From: Xanthobacteraceae bacterium
GTDB lineage: Bacteria > Pseudomonadota > Alphaproteobacteria > Rhizobiales > Xanthobacteraceae
DNA: 34,175 bases
NCBI GenBank assembly: GCA_022844485.1
Contig: JALHLQ010000011.1
Location: forward strand, 76,872-111,046
Direction of reading: 5' to 3'
How positions within the stretch are numbered: position 1 is the stretch's first letter; each line of letters starts with the position of its first letter. The translations under genes and the position numbers were made by a program. This document shows positions 26,154 through 33,722 of this stretch, piece after piece. The notes below the pieces were generated by a model that saw only the letters and a program-made list of their open reading frames with translations, was not told where the DNA came from and did no database searches.

Positions 26154-27206
26154 ATGGACTTCGCGAGTGACAATACCGCCGGCGTGGCCCCCCCGATTCT
26201 GCGAGCGATCGCAGAAGCGAGCACGGGGTTTGCACTTGGCTACGGCAATGACGACTGGACGCGCCGCCTCGAGCGGCGCTTTGCGGAGATCTTCGAACGC
26301 GAGGTGGCGGTCTTTCTCGTGCCGACCGGAACGGCGGCGAATGCGCTGGCTGTCGCCCATCTGTCGCCCCCTTGGGGCGCCGTCTTCTGTCACGCGATGA
26401 GCCACATGGCGACCGACGAATGCGGGGCTCCGGAGTTCTTCGGCGGAGGATTGAAGCTGGTGGAGCTGCCAGGTGATGACGGCAAGATCGCCGCTGACGC
26501 TGTCAAGGCGCGGCTCGAGCGCGGCGCCTGGGGTGGGCCGCATCACGTCACGCCTTCCGTGCTGTCGCTGACGCAGGCGACCGAAGCGGGGACGATCTAC
26601 CGGCTGGAGGAGATACGCAGGCTGAGCGCGATCGCGCATGCCGGCGGCCTTGCCGTGCACATGGACGGGGCGCGGTTTGCGAACGCGCTTGTGCGGATGC
26701 ACGCCTCGCCAGCCGAGGCGACGTGGAAAGCAGGTGTGGACGTGCTTTCGCTCGGCGCCACCAAAGCCGGCGCGCTTGCCGCAGAGGCGGTCGTATTCTT
26801 CGATCCAGCGCTCGCGCAAGGCATGGCGGAACGCCGAAAACGCGGCGGACAGCTCTTGTCCAAGCATCGGTTCATCGCCGCGCAGTTCGAGGCTTACTTT
26901 GCCGACGACCTATGGCTTTCGCTCGCGCGGCACGCCAATACGATGGCTAATCGCCTTGCCGCAGGGCTTGCCCGAATCGGCATCAAGCCGGTCTGGCCGG
27001 TCGAAGCGAATGAGGTCTTCGTCTTGGTGCCGCGCGCGACGGATGAACGTTTGAAAGCAGCCGGTGCGACCTATTATGTCCGCAGCGCCGAGTGGCTGCC
27101 GACGAACACGCAAACCGCGGATGCAAGGCTCCTGCGGCTCGTTACGTCGTTTGCAACGGTTTCGGAAGAGGTGGACCGATTTGTGTCGCTCGCCGGCGAC
27201 CGTTGA
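26154..27206 (+). CDS. Low-specificity L-threonine aldolase family PLP enzyme
   Basis: This encodes 350 residues. The family cleaves L-threonine or L-allo-threonine to glycine and acetaldehyde using pyridoxal phosphate. The start MDFASDNTAG matches the family N-terminus. Further landmarks are PTGTAANALAVA (PLP phosphate region), the HAMSHMATDECGAPEF segment, HMDGARFANALV with the PLP-pyridine aspartate, and the Schiff-base lysine K204 in LSLGATKAGALAAEA. The lysine context resembles the Pseudomonas-type enzyme. ATG 26154 is chosen on homology; AGGGG precedes it with a short 3-base spacing, and GTG 26136 is a less likely alternative. It is divergent from gltB. A beta-eliminating or other aldolase activity cannot be excluded. 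Confidence 0.88.
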   Translation: MDFASDNTAGVAPPILRAIAEASTGFALGYGNDDWTRRLERRFAEIFEREVAVFLVPTGTAANALAVAHLSPPWGAVFCHAMSHMATDECGAPEFFGGGLKLVELPGDDGKIAADAVKARLERGAWGGPHHVTPSVLSLTQATEAGTIYRLEEIRRLSAIAHAGGLAVHMDGARFANALVRMHASPAEATWKAGVDVLSLGATKAGALAAEAVVFFDPALAQGMAERRKRGGQLLSKHRFIAAQFEAYFADDLWLSLARHANTMANRLAAGLARIGIKPVWPVEANEVFVLVPRATDERLKAAGATYYVRSAEWLPTNTQTADARLLRLVTSFATVSEEVDRFVSLAGDR

Positions 27207-27256
27207 TCATGGGCATCGAAGCCAGTCCACTGGCACTCCCAGAGGTGGGAAAGGAA

Positions 27257-27279
27257 GCGCCCCGTAGGACCGGGGGCGC
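27257..27279. terminator. Hairpin between convergent aldolase and hsp20 genes
   Basis: Seven-base GC arms GCGCCCC and GGGGCGC flank a nine-base loop in the 81-base gap between two converging stop codons. No T-run follows on either strand, so it may be a Rho-assisted or mRNA-end structure. A second small palindrome (GCCAGT and ACTGGC, 27221-27234) lies just before it. Confidence 0.5.
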
Positions 27280-27287
27280 CCCTCAAA

Positions 27288-27743
27288 TCAGGCAGCCCTG
27301 GCGTCGATCACCTTCGGCTGGGCCTTGCCGATCGCAATCTGGCGTGGCTTCATCGCCTCCGGAATCTCGCGCACGAGATCGATATGGAGGAGACCGTTCT
27401 CAAGGGCGGCGCCCTTCACCTCGACATGATCCGCGAGCTGGAACCGACGCTCGAACGAACGCGCTGCGATGCCCTGATAGAGCACCTCGCCTTTGTTCTC
27501 GGTCTTTTCCTTTTTCTCGCCGCGCACCGTCAGCGTGTTTTCTTTTGCTTCAATCAAAAGATCGGCTTCGGTGAAGCCCGCGACGGCGATGGAGATGCGA
27601 TAGGCGGTCTCGCCGGTCCGCTCGATGTTATACGGCGGATAAGTGGGAGCGGATTCGACACCGCCCATCTGGTCGAGCATGGAAAACAGCCGGTCAAAAC
27701 CGACCGTTGAACGATAGAGGGGAGACAGATCAAACGCACGCAT
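27288..27743 (-). CDS. Small heat-shock protein Hsp20 (IbpA-like)
   Basis: This is a 151-residue ATP-independent holdase chaperone. The N-terminal arm [20 protein letters not shown] is typical of class A rhizobial sHsps. The alpha-crystallin domain spans about 35-130, ending in the signature [17 protein letters not shown], and a C-terminal I-x-I motif (RQIAI) follows for oligomerisation. ATG 27743 has GGAGG 7 bases upstream; the open frame back to 27812 is leader. A strong RpoH-type promoter is about 95 bases upstream, and the ribosome binding site touches a leader hairpin, so both sigma-32 and RNA-structure control are plausible. Length and motifs are normal. Confidence 0.94.
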   Translation of the reverse strand: MRAFDLSPLYRSTVGFDRLFSMLDQMGGVESAPTYPPYNIERTGETAYRISIAVAGFTEADLLIEAKENTLTVRGEKKEKTENKGEVLYQGIAARSFERRFQLADHVEVKGAALENGLLHIDLVREIPEAMKPRQIAIGKAQPKVIDARAA

Positions 27744-27750
27744 GGCATGA

Positions 27751-27793
27751 CCTCCTGTTGCGTGAGCGACATGCAGAGGGTTCGCCCAACAGG
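27751..27793 (-). promoter_or_regulatory. Candidate RNA-thermometer hairpin in the hsp20 leader
   Basis: In the hsp20 mRNA, CCUGUUG pairs perfectly with CAACAGG, which runs into the Shine-Dalgarno GGAGG (the last two G of the arm are the first of the SD). An ACCCUC stretch inside the loop could pair with the rest of the SD. Rhizobial small heat-shock genes often carry ROSE thermometers in a leader of this length; I do not see a clear ROSE consensus, so this is inference. Confidence 0.4.
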
Positions 27794-27835
27794 GCCGAAC
27801 CGGTTCAGGCACAGCCCAAGGGGCCAGCGCCGATT

Positions 27836-27866
27836 CCTATGTAGGGGCCTCGTTTTCGGCCGCAAG
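27836..27866 (-). promoter_or_regulatory. RpoH (sigma-32) promoter of hsp20
   Basis: On the minus strand CTTG is followed by a 17-base spacer and CCTACATAGG. This matches the alphaproteobacterial RpoH consensus CTTG-N17/18-CYTATNTNNG with one mismatch. Its distance to the hsp20 start, about 90 bases, leaves room for a structured leader. Confidence 0.7.
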
Positions 27867-28020
27867 TGCTGCCTTGAGGGGGACCAGCGAACGAATTTTG
27901 GGTTTTGCCGTTCAAGGTCGGCAGACATCGTGAAAATTTGATGAACTGCGCCTTGCAGAGCCGTTCAGCATGTCTAGGAGAGGGTGAGCTGACAATGCTT
28001 GCTTGCGAAGCCCCGGGTGG

Positions 28021-28542
28021 ATGGTTGTGCTGATCAGAGCCTTGCCAGTGCTGCTCTGTCTTGCCTCCGCGGCGGCCGCGTCGGCCGAACGGGGCACGAG
28101 CGGCGTCGGCGCGCCCAACATCCAGTCGCCCAGGCCGGGGCCTCCCCAGGGGGGTCCGCAGCGAGGCTTCGGCTTTCCGGGGTTCGGCGCCCCCGGCCGG
28201 GGACTTGGGCTCACTGCCTTGCCGATATTCCCAGGAGAGTGGCGTCTCCCCGGCGTCTTCAGTGACCGCGGTCCAAAGCCGGGCCTTGCCCCGCGTGCTC
28301 CCCCCGCGCCATTCGAGGGGCCGGCCGCACGACTTCCGCGACCGAGCGGCGATGGACGGCTCTCCTCAGATGACGTTTCGAAACATCTGGCGTCACGGGG
28401 GTTTCGCGACGTGTCGAATGTCCGAGCGAGAGGCGAACATTTCATCGTCGACGCGGTCGGGCCGCGCGGCGAGCAGGTGACGCTCGTGGTCAATGCCACG
28501 ACACGCGAAGTTGCCGGCGCACGCGTTCGCGGCGAACGATAG
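28021..28542 (+). CDS. Small secreted protein with Pro/Gly-rich middle and PepSY-like C-terminus
   Basis: This encodes 173 residues. A signal peptide covers about 1-22 (LIRALPVLLCLASAAAASA). Residues 25-105 are rich in Gly, Pro, Phe and Arg (GPPQGGPQRGFGFPGFGAPG) and probably disordered. Residues 112-170 (SSDDVSKHLASRGFRDVSNV, then a strand-rich part ending TTREVAGARVRGER) resemble a PepSY-type fold by pattern of helix and strands, without a confident family match. ATG 28021 is adopted because the hydrophobic segment follows directly; a TTG at 28003 is in frame. The ribosome binding site is weak. It is divergent from hsp20 and upstream of an alpha/beta hydrolase. Function is unknown. Confidence 0.7.
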   Translation: MVVLIRALPVLLCLASAAAASAERGTSGVGAPNIQSPRPGPPQGGPQRGFGFPGFGAPGRGLGLTALPIFPGEWRLPGVFSDRGPKPGLAPRAPPAPFEGPAARLPRPSGDGRLSSDDVSKHLASRGFRDVSNVRARGEHFIVDAVGPRGEQVTLVVNATTREVAGARVRGER

Positions 28543-28552
28543 GGCACCGCCT

Positions 28553-28612
28553 GTTTCGAGCAAAACCGATTGCCGTCGTTTTGTTTGAGCATTCGGGATC
28601 ATGCTTTATAAG
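28553..28612. repeat. Degenerate palindromic repeat remnant with embedded promoter-like hexamers
   Basis: Inverted pieces CAAAAC and GTTTTG (28561-28583) and AGCAT and ATGCT (28588-28605) recall the GAGCATGATC-type palindromes dispersed in Hyphomicrobiales. TTGTTT (28581-28586) and TTTATA (28605-28610) with an 18-base spacer could serve as a sigma-70 promoter for the hydrolase 29 bases downstream. Both readings are tentative. Confidence 0.35.
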
Positions 28613-28638
28613 GCCTGCTTCTCCTGCAAGCGGGCCGC

Positions 28639-29583
28639 ATGAATCTCGTCTCGATCGATGCCAACCCCGTGCCCGAGAGTGCCGTCGTCGGTTCCTTGAA
28701 GACGGCTGACGGGGTCATCCTCCGCTTTGCCCGCTGGCATGCGCCGGGACGGCCGAAAGGAACGGTCTGCATTTTTCCCGGACGGACCGAGTTCATCGAA
28801 AAGTATTTCGAAACGGTCGTTGATTTGCGGTCCCGGGGCTTTGCGGTCGCGGTGCTCGATTGGCGCGGCCAGGGACTGTCGCGACGCGCGTTGGCGGATC
28901 CGCGAAAAGGGCACGTTGGTGATTTCGCCGAGTTCGACCGCGATCTCGAAGCTTTTGCCAAGGACATCCTGCTGCCGGATTGCCCGCCTCCGTTCTTTGC
29001 GCTCGGGCATTCGATGGGCGGGGCCAATCTGATCCGGGCGGCGCACAAGGGTCGGCGCTGGTTTGATCGCATGGTGCTGTCCGCCCCCATGATCGAATTG
29101 ATGGGGCATGGCGCCCGACGGCCAGCGAAGATCACGGTACGCCTCGCGCGCATGTTCGGTCTGGGCGACGGCTACATACCCGGTGGCGGCGCAACAGCCT
29201 TCCAATCGCAGCCCTTTGCCGGAAATCCGCTCACGTCCGATCCGGTCCGCTACGCGCGAATTGCCGCGGTGGTCGAGGCCGAGCCGAAGCTTGGGCTCGG
29301 CTCCCCTACCATCGGGTGGCTCGACGCCGCCTACGCCGCGATGGATGAGTTTACCGATCCTGCTTACGCGCAGCGCATCTATCAGCCGATCCTTATTGTG
29401 GCCGCGGGCGAGGATACGATCGTCTCGACGTCTGCCGTCAGCCGTTTCGCGGCGGGGCTGCGCGCCGGCTCGCATCTGATCGTGCCCGGCTCACGGCACG
29501 AAATCTTGATGGAGCAAGACCGCTTTCGCGAGCAGTTCTGGGCCGCCTTCGACGCCTTCGTGCCAGGGACGCCGCTTTTCTAA
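28639..29583 (+). CDS. Alpha/beta hydrolase, lysophospholipase/monoacylglycerol-lipase-like
   Basis: This encodes 314 residues and has the Hydrolase_4 (serine aminopeptidase S33/PldB-like) fold. The nucleophile elbow is GHSMGG with Ser125, and the oxyanion-side motif DWRGQGLS is at 74-81. The acid is probably Asp259 in AAGEDTIV, and the base His287 in PGSRHEIL. No signal peptide or membrane helix is present, so it is probably cytoplasmic or peripheral. In related bacteria this family is annotated as lysophospholipase L2, but substrate range is wide. ATG 28639 starts at MNLVSIDANP; the upstream ribosome binding site is not strong. It is convergent with hisN. Confidence 0.86.
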   Translation: MNLVSIDANPVPESAVVGSLKTADGVILRFARWHAPGRPKGTVCIFPGRTEFIEKYFETVVDLRSRGFAVAVLDWRGQGLSRRALADPRKGHVGDFAEFDRDLEAFAKDILLPDCPPPFFALGHSMGGANLIRAAHKGRRWFDRMVLSAPMIELMGHGARRPAKITVRLARMFGLGDGYIPGGGATAFQSQPFAGNPLTSDPVRYARIAAVVEAEPKLGLGSPTIGWLDAAYAAMDEFTDPAYAQRIYQPILIVAAGEDTIVSTSAVSRFAAGLRAGSHLIVPGSRHEILMEQDRFREQFWAAFDAFVPGTPLF

Positions 29584-29647
29584 GGGGGCGATGGATTGAG
29601 GATTGATCGGCCTGCCTTCCTAACATTCTGATTTGCGCGTGACCTTT

Positions 29648-29673
29648 CCCGAAAGCGACATCGCCTTTTCGGG
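29648..29673. terminator. Possible terminator hairpin between hydrolase and hisN
   Basis: CCCGAAA at 29648-29654 and TTTCGGG at 29667-29673 form 7-base arms around a 12-base loop with a further GCG/CGC pairing. It lies just beyond the convergent hisN stop and 65 bases past the hydrolase stop. No clear T-run follows. Confidence 0.4.
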
Positions 29674-29679
29674 GTGGCG

Positions 29680-30471
29680 CTACCCGGATGGCCCGGAAAG
29701 CAGATCGAGCGCAGCGGCATGGATGTGTGCATCGCCGGCCGCGACAATGCGGCCGCCCGCCAGAGCCGGGCGGCCTTGCCAGTCGGTGATGATGCCGCCT
29801 GCGCCTGCGATGATCGGGACGAGCGGGACGACATCATGCGGCTTGAGAGCCGTTTCGATCACCAGATCCACATGACCGGCGGCAAGCATGCAGTAGGCAT
29901 AGCAATCGCCGCCGTAGCGTGACAGCCGGACCTTCTGCTCGACGCGGCGGAAGGACGAGACATCTTCGTCGCTCATCAAAAGCGGGCTCGTCGTGAAAAG
30001 GACGGCATTGGCCAGCGAGCCGCAGCCGCGTACGTGAAGCTCGCGGTGGCCGGCGGGGCCGCGATAGCGGGCAGCGCCGCCATCTCCGCTGAACCGCTCG
30101 CCGATGAACGGCTGATGCATCATGCCGAATACGGGTTCGCCGAAACGGGTCAGTGCAATCAGTGTGCCCCAAGCGGGCATTCCGGAAATAAAGGACTTCG
30201 TGCCGTCGATCGGATCGAGCACCCAGACATATTCGGCGTCGTCGCGCTCGCCTTCGTATTCCTCGCCGACGATGCCGTGGTCAGGAAAGGTCCGCCGGAT
30301 CAGCGCGCGCATGGCGGATTCGGCCGCACGGTCCGCCGCGGTTACAGGGTCAAAGCGGCTGCCGCCGCTCTTGTCGTCGACGCTAAGCGCCGTGCGGAAG
30401 AACGGCAGGATGGCGGCGCCGGACACGGTGGCAAGTTCATCGACAAAGGCGGCGAAATCGACGGCAGTCAT
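29680..30471 (-). CDS. hisN: Histidinol-phosphatase, inositol-monophosphatase family
   Basis: This encodes 263 residues. The Mg-dependent phosphatase removes phosphate from histidinol-phosphate in histidine synthesis; alphaproteobacteria often use this IMPase-type HisN. The metal-binding motifs are VGEEYEG (GEE at 69-71) and DPIDGTKSF (86-94). The third motif region reads LKPHDVVPLVPIIAGAGG, the HisN variant of the usual W-D-x-A site. ATG 30471 is preferred (MTAVDFAAFVDEL), with AAGG upstream; the frame open to 30522 adds nothing conserved. It is divergent from the MFS transporter. An inositol- or other sugar-phosphatase role is the main alternative. Confidence 0.87.
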   Translation of the reverse strand: MTAVDFAAFVDELATVSGAAILPFFRTALSVDDKSGGSRFDPVTAADRAAESAMRALIRRTFPDHGIVGEEYEGERDDAEYVWVLDPIDGTKSFISGMPAWGTLIALTRFGEPVFGMMHQPFIGERFSGDGGAARYRGPAGHRELHVRGCGSLANAVLFTTSPLLMSDEDVSSFRRVEQKVRLSRYGGDCYAYCMLAAGHVDLVIETALKPHDVVPLVPIIAGAGGIITDWQGRPALAGGRIVAAGDAHIHAAALDLLSGPSG

Positions 30472-30587
30472 GACTCGACCTTCTCCGACATTGCACGTAT
30501 CGGAGAGTCGCATGGCCGGCAACAGCCGTCATGCTTGCGGTCCCGCCTGGCGCATGCCAGCACGGGATTTCGACTGGCGGAGCTTCG

Positions 30588-31853
30588 ATGAGCCCGGAAC
30601 GCACGAACGCGTCACGGACCTTTTTCACCGGTGCCGTTCTCGCGGTGGTGGGGACGCTTGCCTCGATCTACGTGATCAGCCAGTTCCTGCGGAACTCGGT
30701 GGGGGTTATTGCGCCCGATCTCGCCCGAGAACTGGCGCTGTCGGCATCAGAGATCGGCCTTCTGTCGAGCGCCTTCTTTGTCGCATTTGCAGCGGCGCAA
30801 ATCCCGCTTGGAATGGCGCTCGACCGTTTCGGGCCGCGGACATGCATGCTTGTCTGCGCGGGGATCGTCATTGTCGGCTCGATCGTGTTTGCAACCGCGA
30901 CCTCGCTGTTCAGCCTGATCGCCGGGCGCGTCCTTCTCGGCCTTGGTTCGTCCTGCTATCTGATGGCGCCGCTTGCGGTTTATGCGCGGCGCTACCCGGC
31001 AGACCGCTTTGCGATGCTCACCGGCATTCAGATAGGCGTCGGCAGCGTCGGCGCGTTGATCGCGACCGCGCCACTCGCCTATTCCGCCGCAGCGATCGGG
31101 TGGCGTGCGACGTTCCTGATCGTCGGCGCCGTCACGCTGGCCGGGGCCGTCATGATCGCGCTGATCGTGCGCGACGATGTGGCTGACAAGGGTCAGCCGA
31201 TCGGGACGGGTCGAGCGGGCGGCAGTCTTGGCGGATTGCTCGAAGTGTTGCGAACCGACTCGGTTTGGCGGCTGTTTGCCATGCACCTCACGGCCCATTC
31301 GAGTTTTGCGCTTGTAGTCGGATTGTGGGGCGCTCCGTACCTCACGCATGTGTACGGCTATGATCTCAGAGGCCGGGGCGACCTCTTGTTCGTCGCCGCG
31401 GTCGCGCAAGTCATCGCCTCGTTCATCTGGGGGCCGCTGGATCGCCCATTCCGGAACTACAAGATTCCGGTTCTGCTCGGCGCGGGGGCGACGGCCTCAA
31501 CCTTGGCGCTCGTCGCGTTCCTCGGCACTTTGAGCACGCCGGCGCTGATCGGCTGGTTCGTTGCGATCGGCGCGTTTTCCGCCTATACGCCGCTGCTGAT
31601 TGCCCACGGCAAGGCGCTGTTTCCGCCAAAGTTGATCGGACGGGGCATGACGATCCTGAACATGGGAACCATGGGCGGGGTATTTGTGACCCAAGCTCTT
31701 ACCGGGGCCGTGATGGACCTCTTTCCGGCCGCCGAGGGGGTGTATCCCTTGACTGCCTATCGAGTGGTCTTCGGCTGCCAGGCTGTCGCTATCCTACTGG
31801 CATCCCTTATCTATTTCGGAGCACGTGACCCTTGGAGGTCAGCGCCCCGGTAG
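30588..31853 (+). CDS. MFS transporter
   Basis: This encodes 421 residues, with about twelve hydrophobic helices. The N-terminal half carries the MFS loop motif between helices 2 and 3 in the form GMALDRFGPRTCM, and the region VYARRYPADRFAMLTGIQIG after helix 4. A hydrophilic central loop (about 195-215, RDDVADKGQPIGTGRAGG) joins the halves. The sequence YVISQFLRNSVGVIAPDLARE in helix 1 is seen in nitrate/anion- and organic-acid-type MFS proteins, but the substrate cannot be assigned. ATG 30588 follows GGCGGAG at suitable spacing. It stands alone, with a small-RNA gene downstream. Confidence 0.88.
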   Translation: MSPERTNASRTFFTGAVLAVVGTLASIYVISQFLRNSVGVIAPDLARELALSASEIGLLSSAFFVAFAAAQIPLGMALDRFGPRTCMLVCAGIVIVGSIVFATATSLFSLIAGRVLLGLGSSCYLMAPLAVYARRYPADRFAMLTGIQIGVGSVGALIATAPLAYSAAAIGWRATFLIVGAVTLAGAVMIALIVRDDVADKGQPIGTGRAGGSLGGLLEVLRTDSVWRLFAMHLTAHSSFALVVGLWGAPYLTHVYGYDLRGRGDLLFVAAVAQVIASFIWGPLDRPFRNYKIPVLLGAGATASTLALVAFLGTLSTPALIGWFVAIGAFSAYTPLLIAHGKALFPPKLIGRGMTILNMGTMGGVFVTQALTGAVMDLFPAAEGVYPLTAYRVVFGCQAVAILLASLIYFGARDPWRSAPR

Positions 31854-31907
31854 GGGCAGATGCGACGTTATTGCAGGGCTAAACCCTGGAAAGAATGTCA
31901 GGAGCAC

Positions 31908-31935
31908 TTGCCTTTTGTGCAACGCGGTGTATGTT
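31908..31935 (+). promoter_or_regulatory. Sigma-70-like promoter of the MmgR-like sRNA
   Basis: TTGCCT (31908-31913) and TATGTT (31930-31935) are separated by 16 bases, and transcription would start near 31942. The same -35 hexamer and spacer length occur before tRNA-Val. Confidence 0.5.
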
Positions 31936-31941
31936 ATTGCA

Positions 31942-32034
31942 GTGCGGTAGCGTGATTGCGTCGCGTTACCGCCAGCCCTCCTTGGGCGTTTCCTCCCTAG
32001 ACTTGGGCCGCTTGTTCGCAAGCGGCCCTTTTTC
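31942..32034 (+). ncRNA. mmgR: MmgR/suhB-family (alpha-r8) trans-acting small RNA
   Basis: The predicted RNA of about 93 nt has the family architecture. A 5' hairpin (GCGGTAGCG with CGTTACCGC, 31944-31972, one G-U pair) is followed by a single-stranded stretch containing TTTCCTCCCT (31989-31998), the conserved anti-Shine-Dalgarno-like motif of MmgR. A perfect 10-bp terminator stem with a T-run closes it. In Sinorhizobium meliloti MmgR limits polyhydroxybutyrate granule accumulation under nitrogen control (literature knowledge). Here it converges on an N-formylglutamate amidohydrolase gene. The start is inferred from promoter position. Confidence 0.8.
32005..32033 (+). terminator. Rho-independent terminator of the sRNA
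   Basis: A perfect stem of GGGCCGCTTG and CAAGCGGCCC with loop TTCG is followed by TTTTT. It ends two bases before the stop codon of the converging gene. Confidence 0.9.
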
Positions 32035-32931
32035 TTATTCGGCGGCGGTTCGATAGAACCGAAGTTCCTCGATCGGAATGTCCGAAAGCCGGTCGGCCAC
32101 GGCAACGAGGTCTGCGGCGAGCCGCTTGAATGATGGGGCGAGCTCATGGCGACGCTCGTCCATGTAAAGAGCACGATTGACCTCGACCTGCACCGCATTA
32201 AGACCTGCGGCGGGGTTGCCATAGTGCTCGGTGATAAAGCCGCCGGCATAGGGTTTATTGCGACTGACCACGTAGCCGAGATCACGCAAGCTCGCCTCGA
32301 GCGTTTCGGAAATGGCGGTGACGCAGCTGGTTCCGTAGCGATCCCCGACAACGATATCGGCGCGGGGGCGCTCGTCCCGCGTTCCGGCATTTGAGGGCAT
32401 CGAGTGACAATCGACCAGGATGGCCGCTCCGAATTCTCGGTGCGCCCGCATCAGCAGGCGGCGAAGCGCTCGGTGGTAGGGCTTGTAGAGGCCCTCGATC
32501 CGACGAAGGGCGTCGTCGACGGGGATTCGCTGATGGTAAATCTCCTGTGCGTCGCCCACGACTCGGGCCACCGTACCGAGCCCTCCGGCGACGCGCATCG
32601 AGCGCGTATTGGCAAAGGAGGGGAGCCTTCCGTCGAACATGCGGGGGTCGAGTTCGTAGGGCTCCCGGTTCACGTCGACATAGCAGCGGGGAAAATGCGC
32701 GCGCATCAGAGGATGGCCGCGCTCGACCACGCCTGCCACGAGCTCATCGACATAGGAGTCTTCGGAGCGGCGCAGGGTCGCTACGTCCAGACGGGCAGAA
32801 GCCAGAAATTCCTTCGGGTAGACCCGGCCGCTGTGCGGGGAATTGAACAGGACCGGCGCGCGCCACACGGCGGGTTCAATGATTTCGAAGGGCGGGTCGA
32901 GTTCGGCCCCATCAGGGTCGCTCATAGGCAA
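32035..32931 (-). CDS. N-formylglutamate amidohydrolase
   Basis: This encodes 298 residues. The metal-dependent hydrolase releases formate from N-formylglutamate, the last step of one histidine-degradation route; family members also act on other N-acyl amino acids. Motifs are VLFNSPHSGRVYP (about 28-40), RCYVDVNREPYELD (82-95) and the metal-ligand segment ILVDCHSMPS (171-180), then GGFITEHYGNP and QVEVNRALYMDE. TTG 32931 has GAGGAAGG 7 bases upstream; ATG 32925 is the alternative. In related Hyphomicrobiales this gene stands next to cpdR, as here, so the context is conserved. No other hut gene is in the window, so a role in histidine use is not shown. Confidence 0.9.
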   Translation of the reverse strand: MPMSDPDGAELDPPFEIIEPAVWRAPVLFNSPHSGRVYPKEFLASARLDVATLRRSEDSYVDELVAGVVERGHPLMRAHFPRCYVDVNREPYELDPRMFDGRLPSFANTRSMRVAGGLGTVARVVGDAQEIYHQRIPVDDALRRIEGLYKPYHRALRRLLMRAHREFGAAILVDCHSMPSNAGTRDERPRADIVVGDRYGTSCVTAISETLEASLRDLGYVVSRNKPYAGGFITEHYGNPAAGLNAVQVEVNRALYMDERRHELAPSFKRLAADLVAVADRLSDIPIEELRFYRTAAE

Positions 32932-33118
32932 ATTGAGCCTTCCTCATTGCGTTCGGCCTCACATCCCCGATTTCGAGGCGGCCTTCATACTTTCATACGA
33001 GCGGGCCCAGACACAAGCTCAGCCGTGCGGTTCACTCCATATTTACCGAAAACCGGCTTTATGGAATGACAGTTCCGCGACGGCCCTTGGGTCAGTTCAT
33101 TCCGTAACGAGTGAGTTC

Positions 33119-33478
33119 ATGCCGAAGATTTTGTTGGCCGAAGATGACAACGACATGCGGCGTTTCCTGGTCAAAGCCCTGCAGAATGCCGGATACGATG
33201 TGATCTCCTACGACAACGGTCTTGGGGCCTATCGCCGGCTTCGCGAGGAGCCCTTCGAGCTTCTGCTCACGGATATCGTCATGCCGGAGATGGATGGAAT
33301 CGAACTGGCAAGGCGCGCGGCCGAGCTCGATCCCGACATCAAGATCATGTTCATCACGGGTTTCGCAGCCGTCGCCCTCAATGCGGATTCGAACGCGCCG
33401 AAGGACGCCAAAGTTCTCTCGAAGCCTTTTCATCTGCGCGACCTCGTGGACCAAGTGCAAAAAATGCTGGCTGCCTGA
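33119..33478 (+). CDS. cpdR: CpdR-type single-domain response regulator
   Basis: This 119-residue receiver domain has no output domain. The acidic pocket is D9/D10, the phospho-acceptor aspartate is D52 in LLLTDIVMPEMDG, the switch threonine is T80 in MFITGFAAVALN, and the conserved lysine is K102 in LSKPFHLRDL. In Caulobacter, unphosphorylated CpdR primes ClpXP to degrade cell-cycle regulators, and CckA-ChpT phosphorylates it. Length and the FAAVALN segment are characteristic of CpdR rather than of DivK. An inverted repeat, GGAATGA and TCATTCC (33063-33103), lies in its leader. The gene sits between the amidohydrolase and tRNA-Val. Confidence 0.93.
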   Translation: MPKILLAEDDNDMRRFLVKALQNAGYDVISYDNGLGAYRRLREEPFELLLTDIVMPEMDGIELARRAAELDPDIKIMFITGFAAVALNADSNAPKDAKVLSKPFHLRDLVDQVQKMLAA

Positions 33479-33503
33479 CTGGCGCCTCATCAGCGGTCGC
33501 AAC

Positions 33504-33531
33504 TTGCCTCGTAGGGCACGAGCCATTATAG
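33504..33531 (+). promoter_or_regulatory. Sigma-70-like promoter of tRNA-Val
   Basis: TTGCCT (33504-33509) and TTATAG (33526-33531) are spaced by 16 bases, 28 bases before the mature tRNA 5' end. Confidence 0.55.
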
Positions 33532-33559
33532 GGTGTGCATCCCGACAATCTGACGGTAC

Positions 33560-33634
<75 letters not shown>

Positions 33635-33722
33635 TCCCAAAACACCGCTCGCCGTTGCAACGCAGACCAACTCGTGGCGAGCCGTGCGCCAACCCTAACC
33701 GCATGGACTGAAGCCGACCAAG

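Noticed and set aside
25824..26235. Short frames on both strands in the gltB-aldolase spacer
   Set aside because: They have no ribosome binding site and no recognisable domain, and they run across the palindromes.
33635..33722. Guanidine riboswitch before the SugE/Gdx-type gene
   Set aside because: Looked for the paired ACGR loops of guanidine-II and the large guanidine-I fold. The gap is only 88 bases and shows a single unrelated hairpin.
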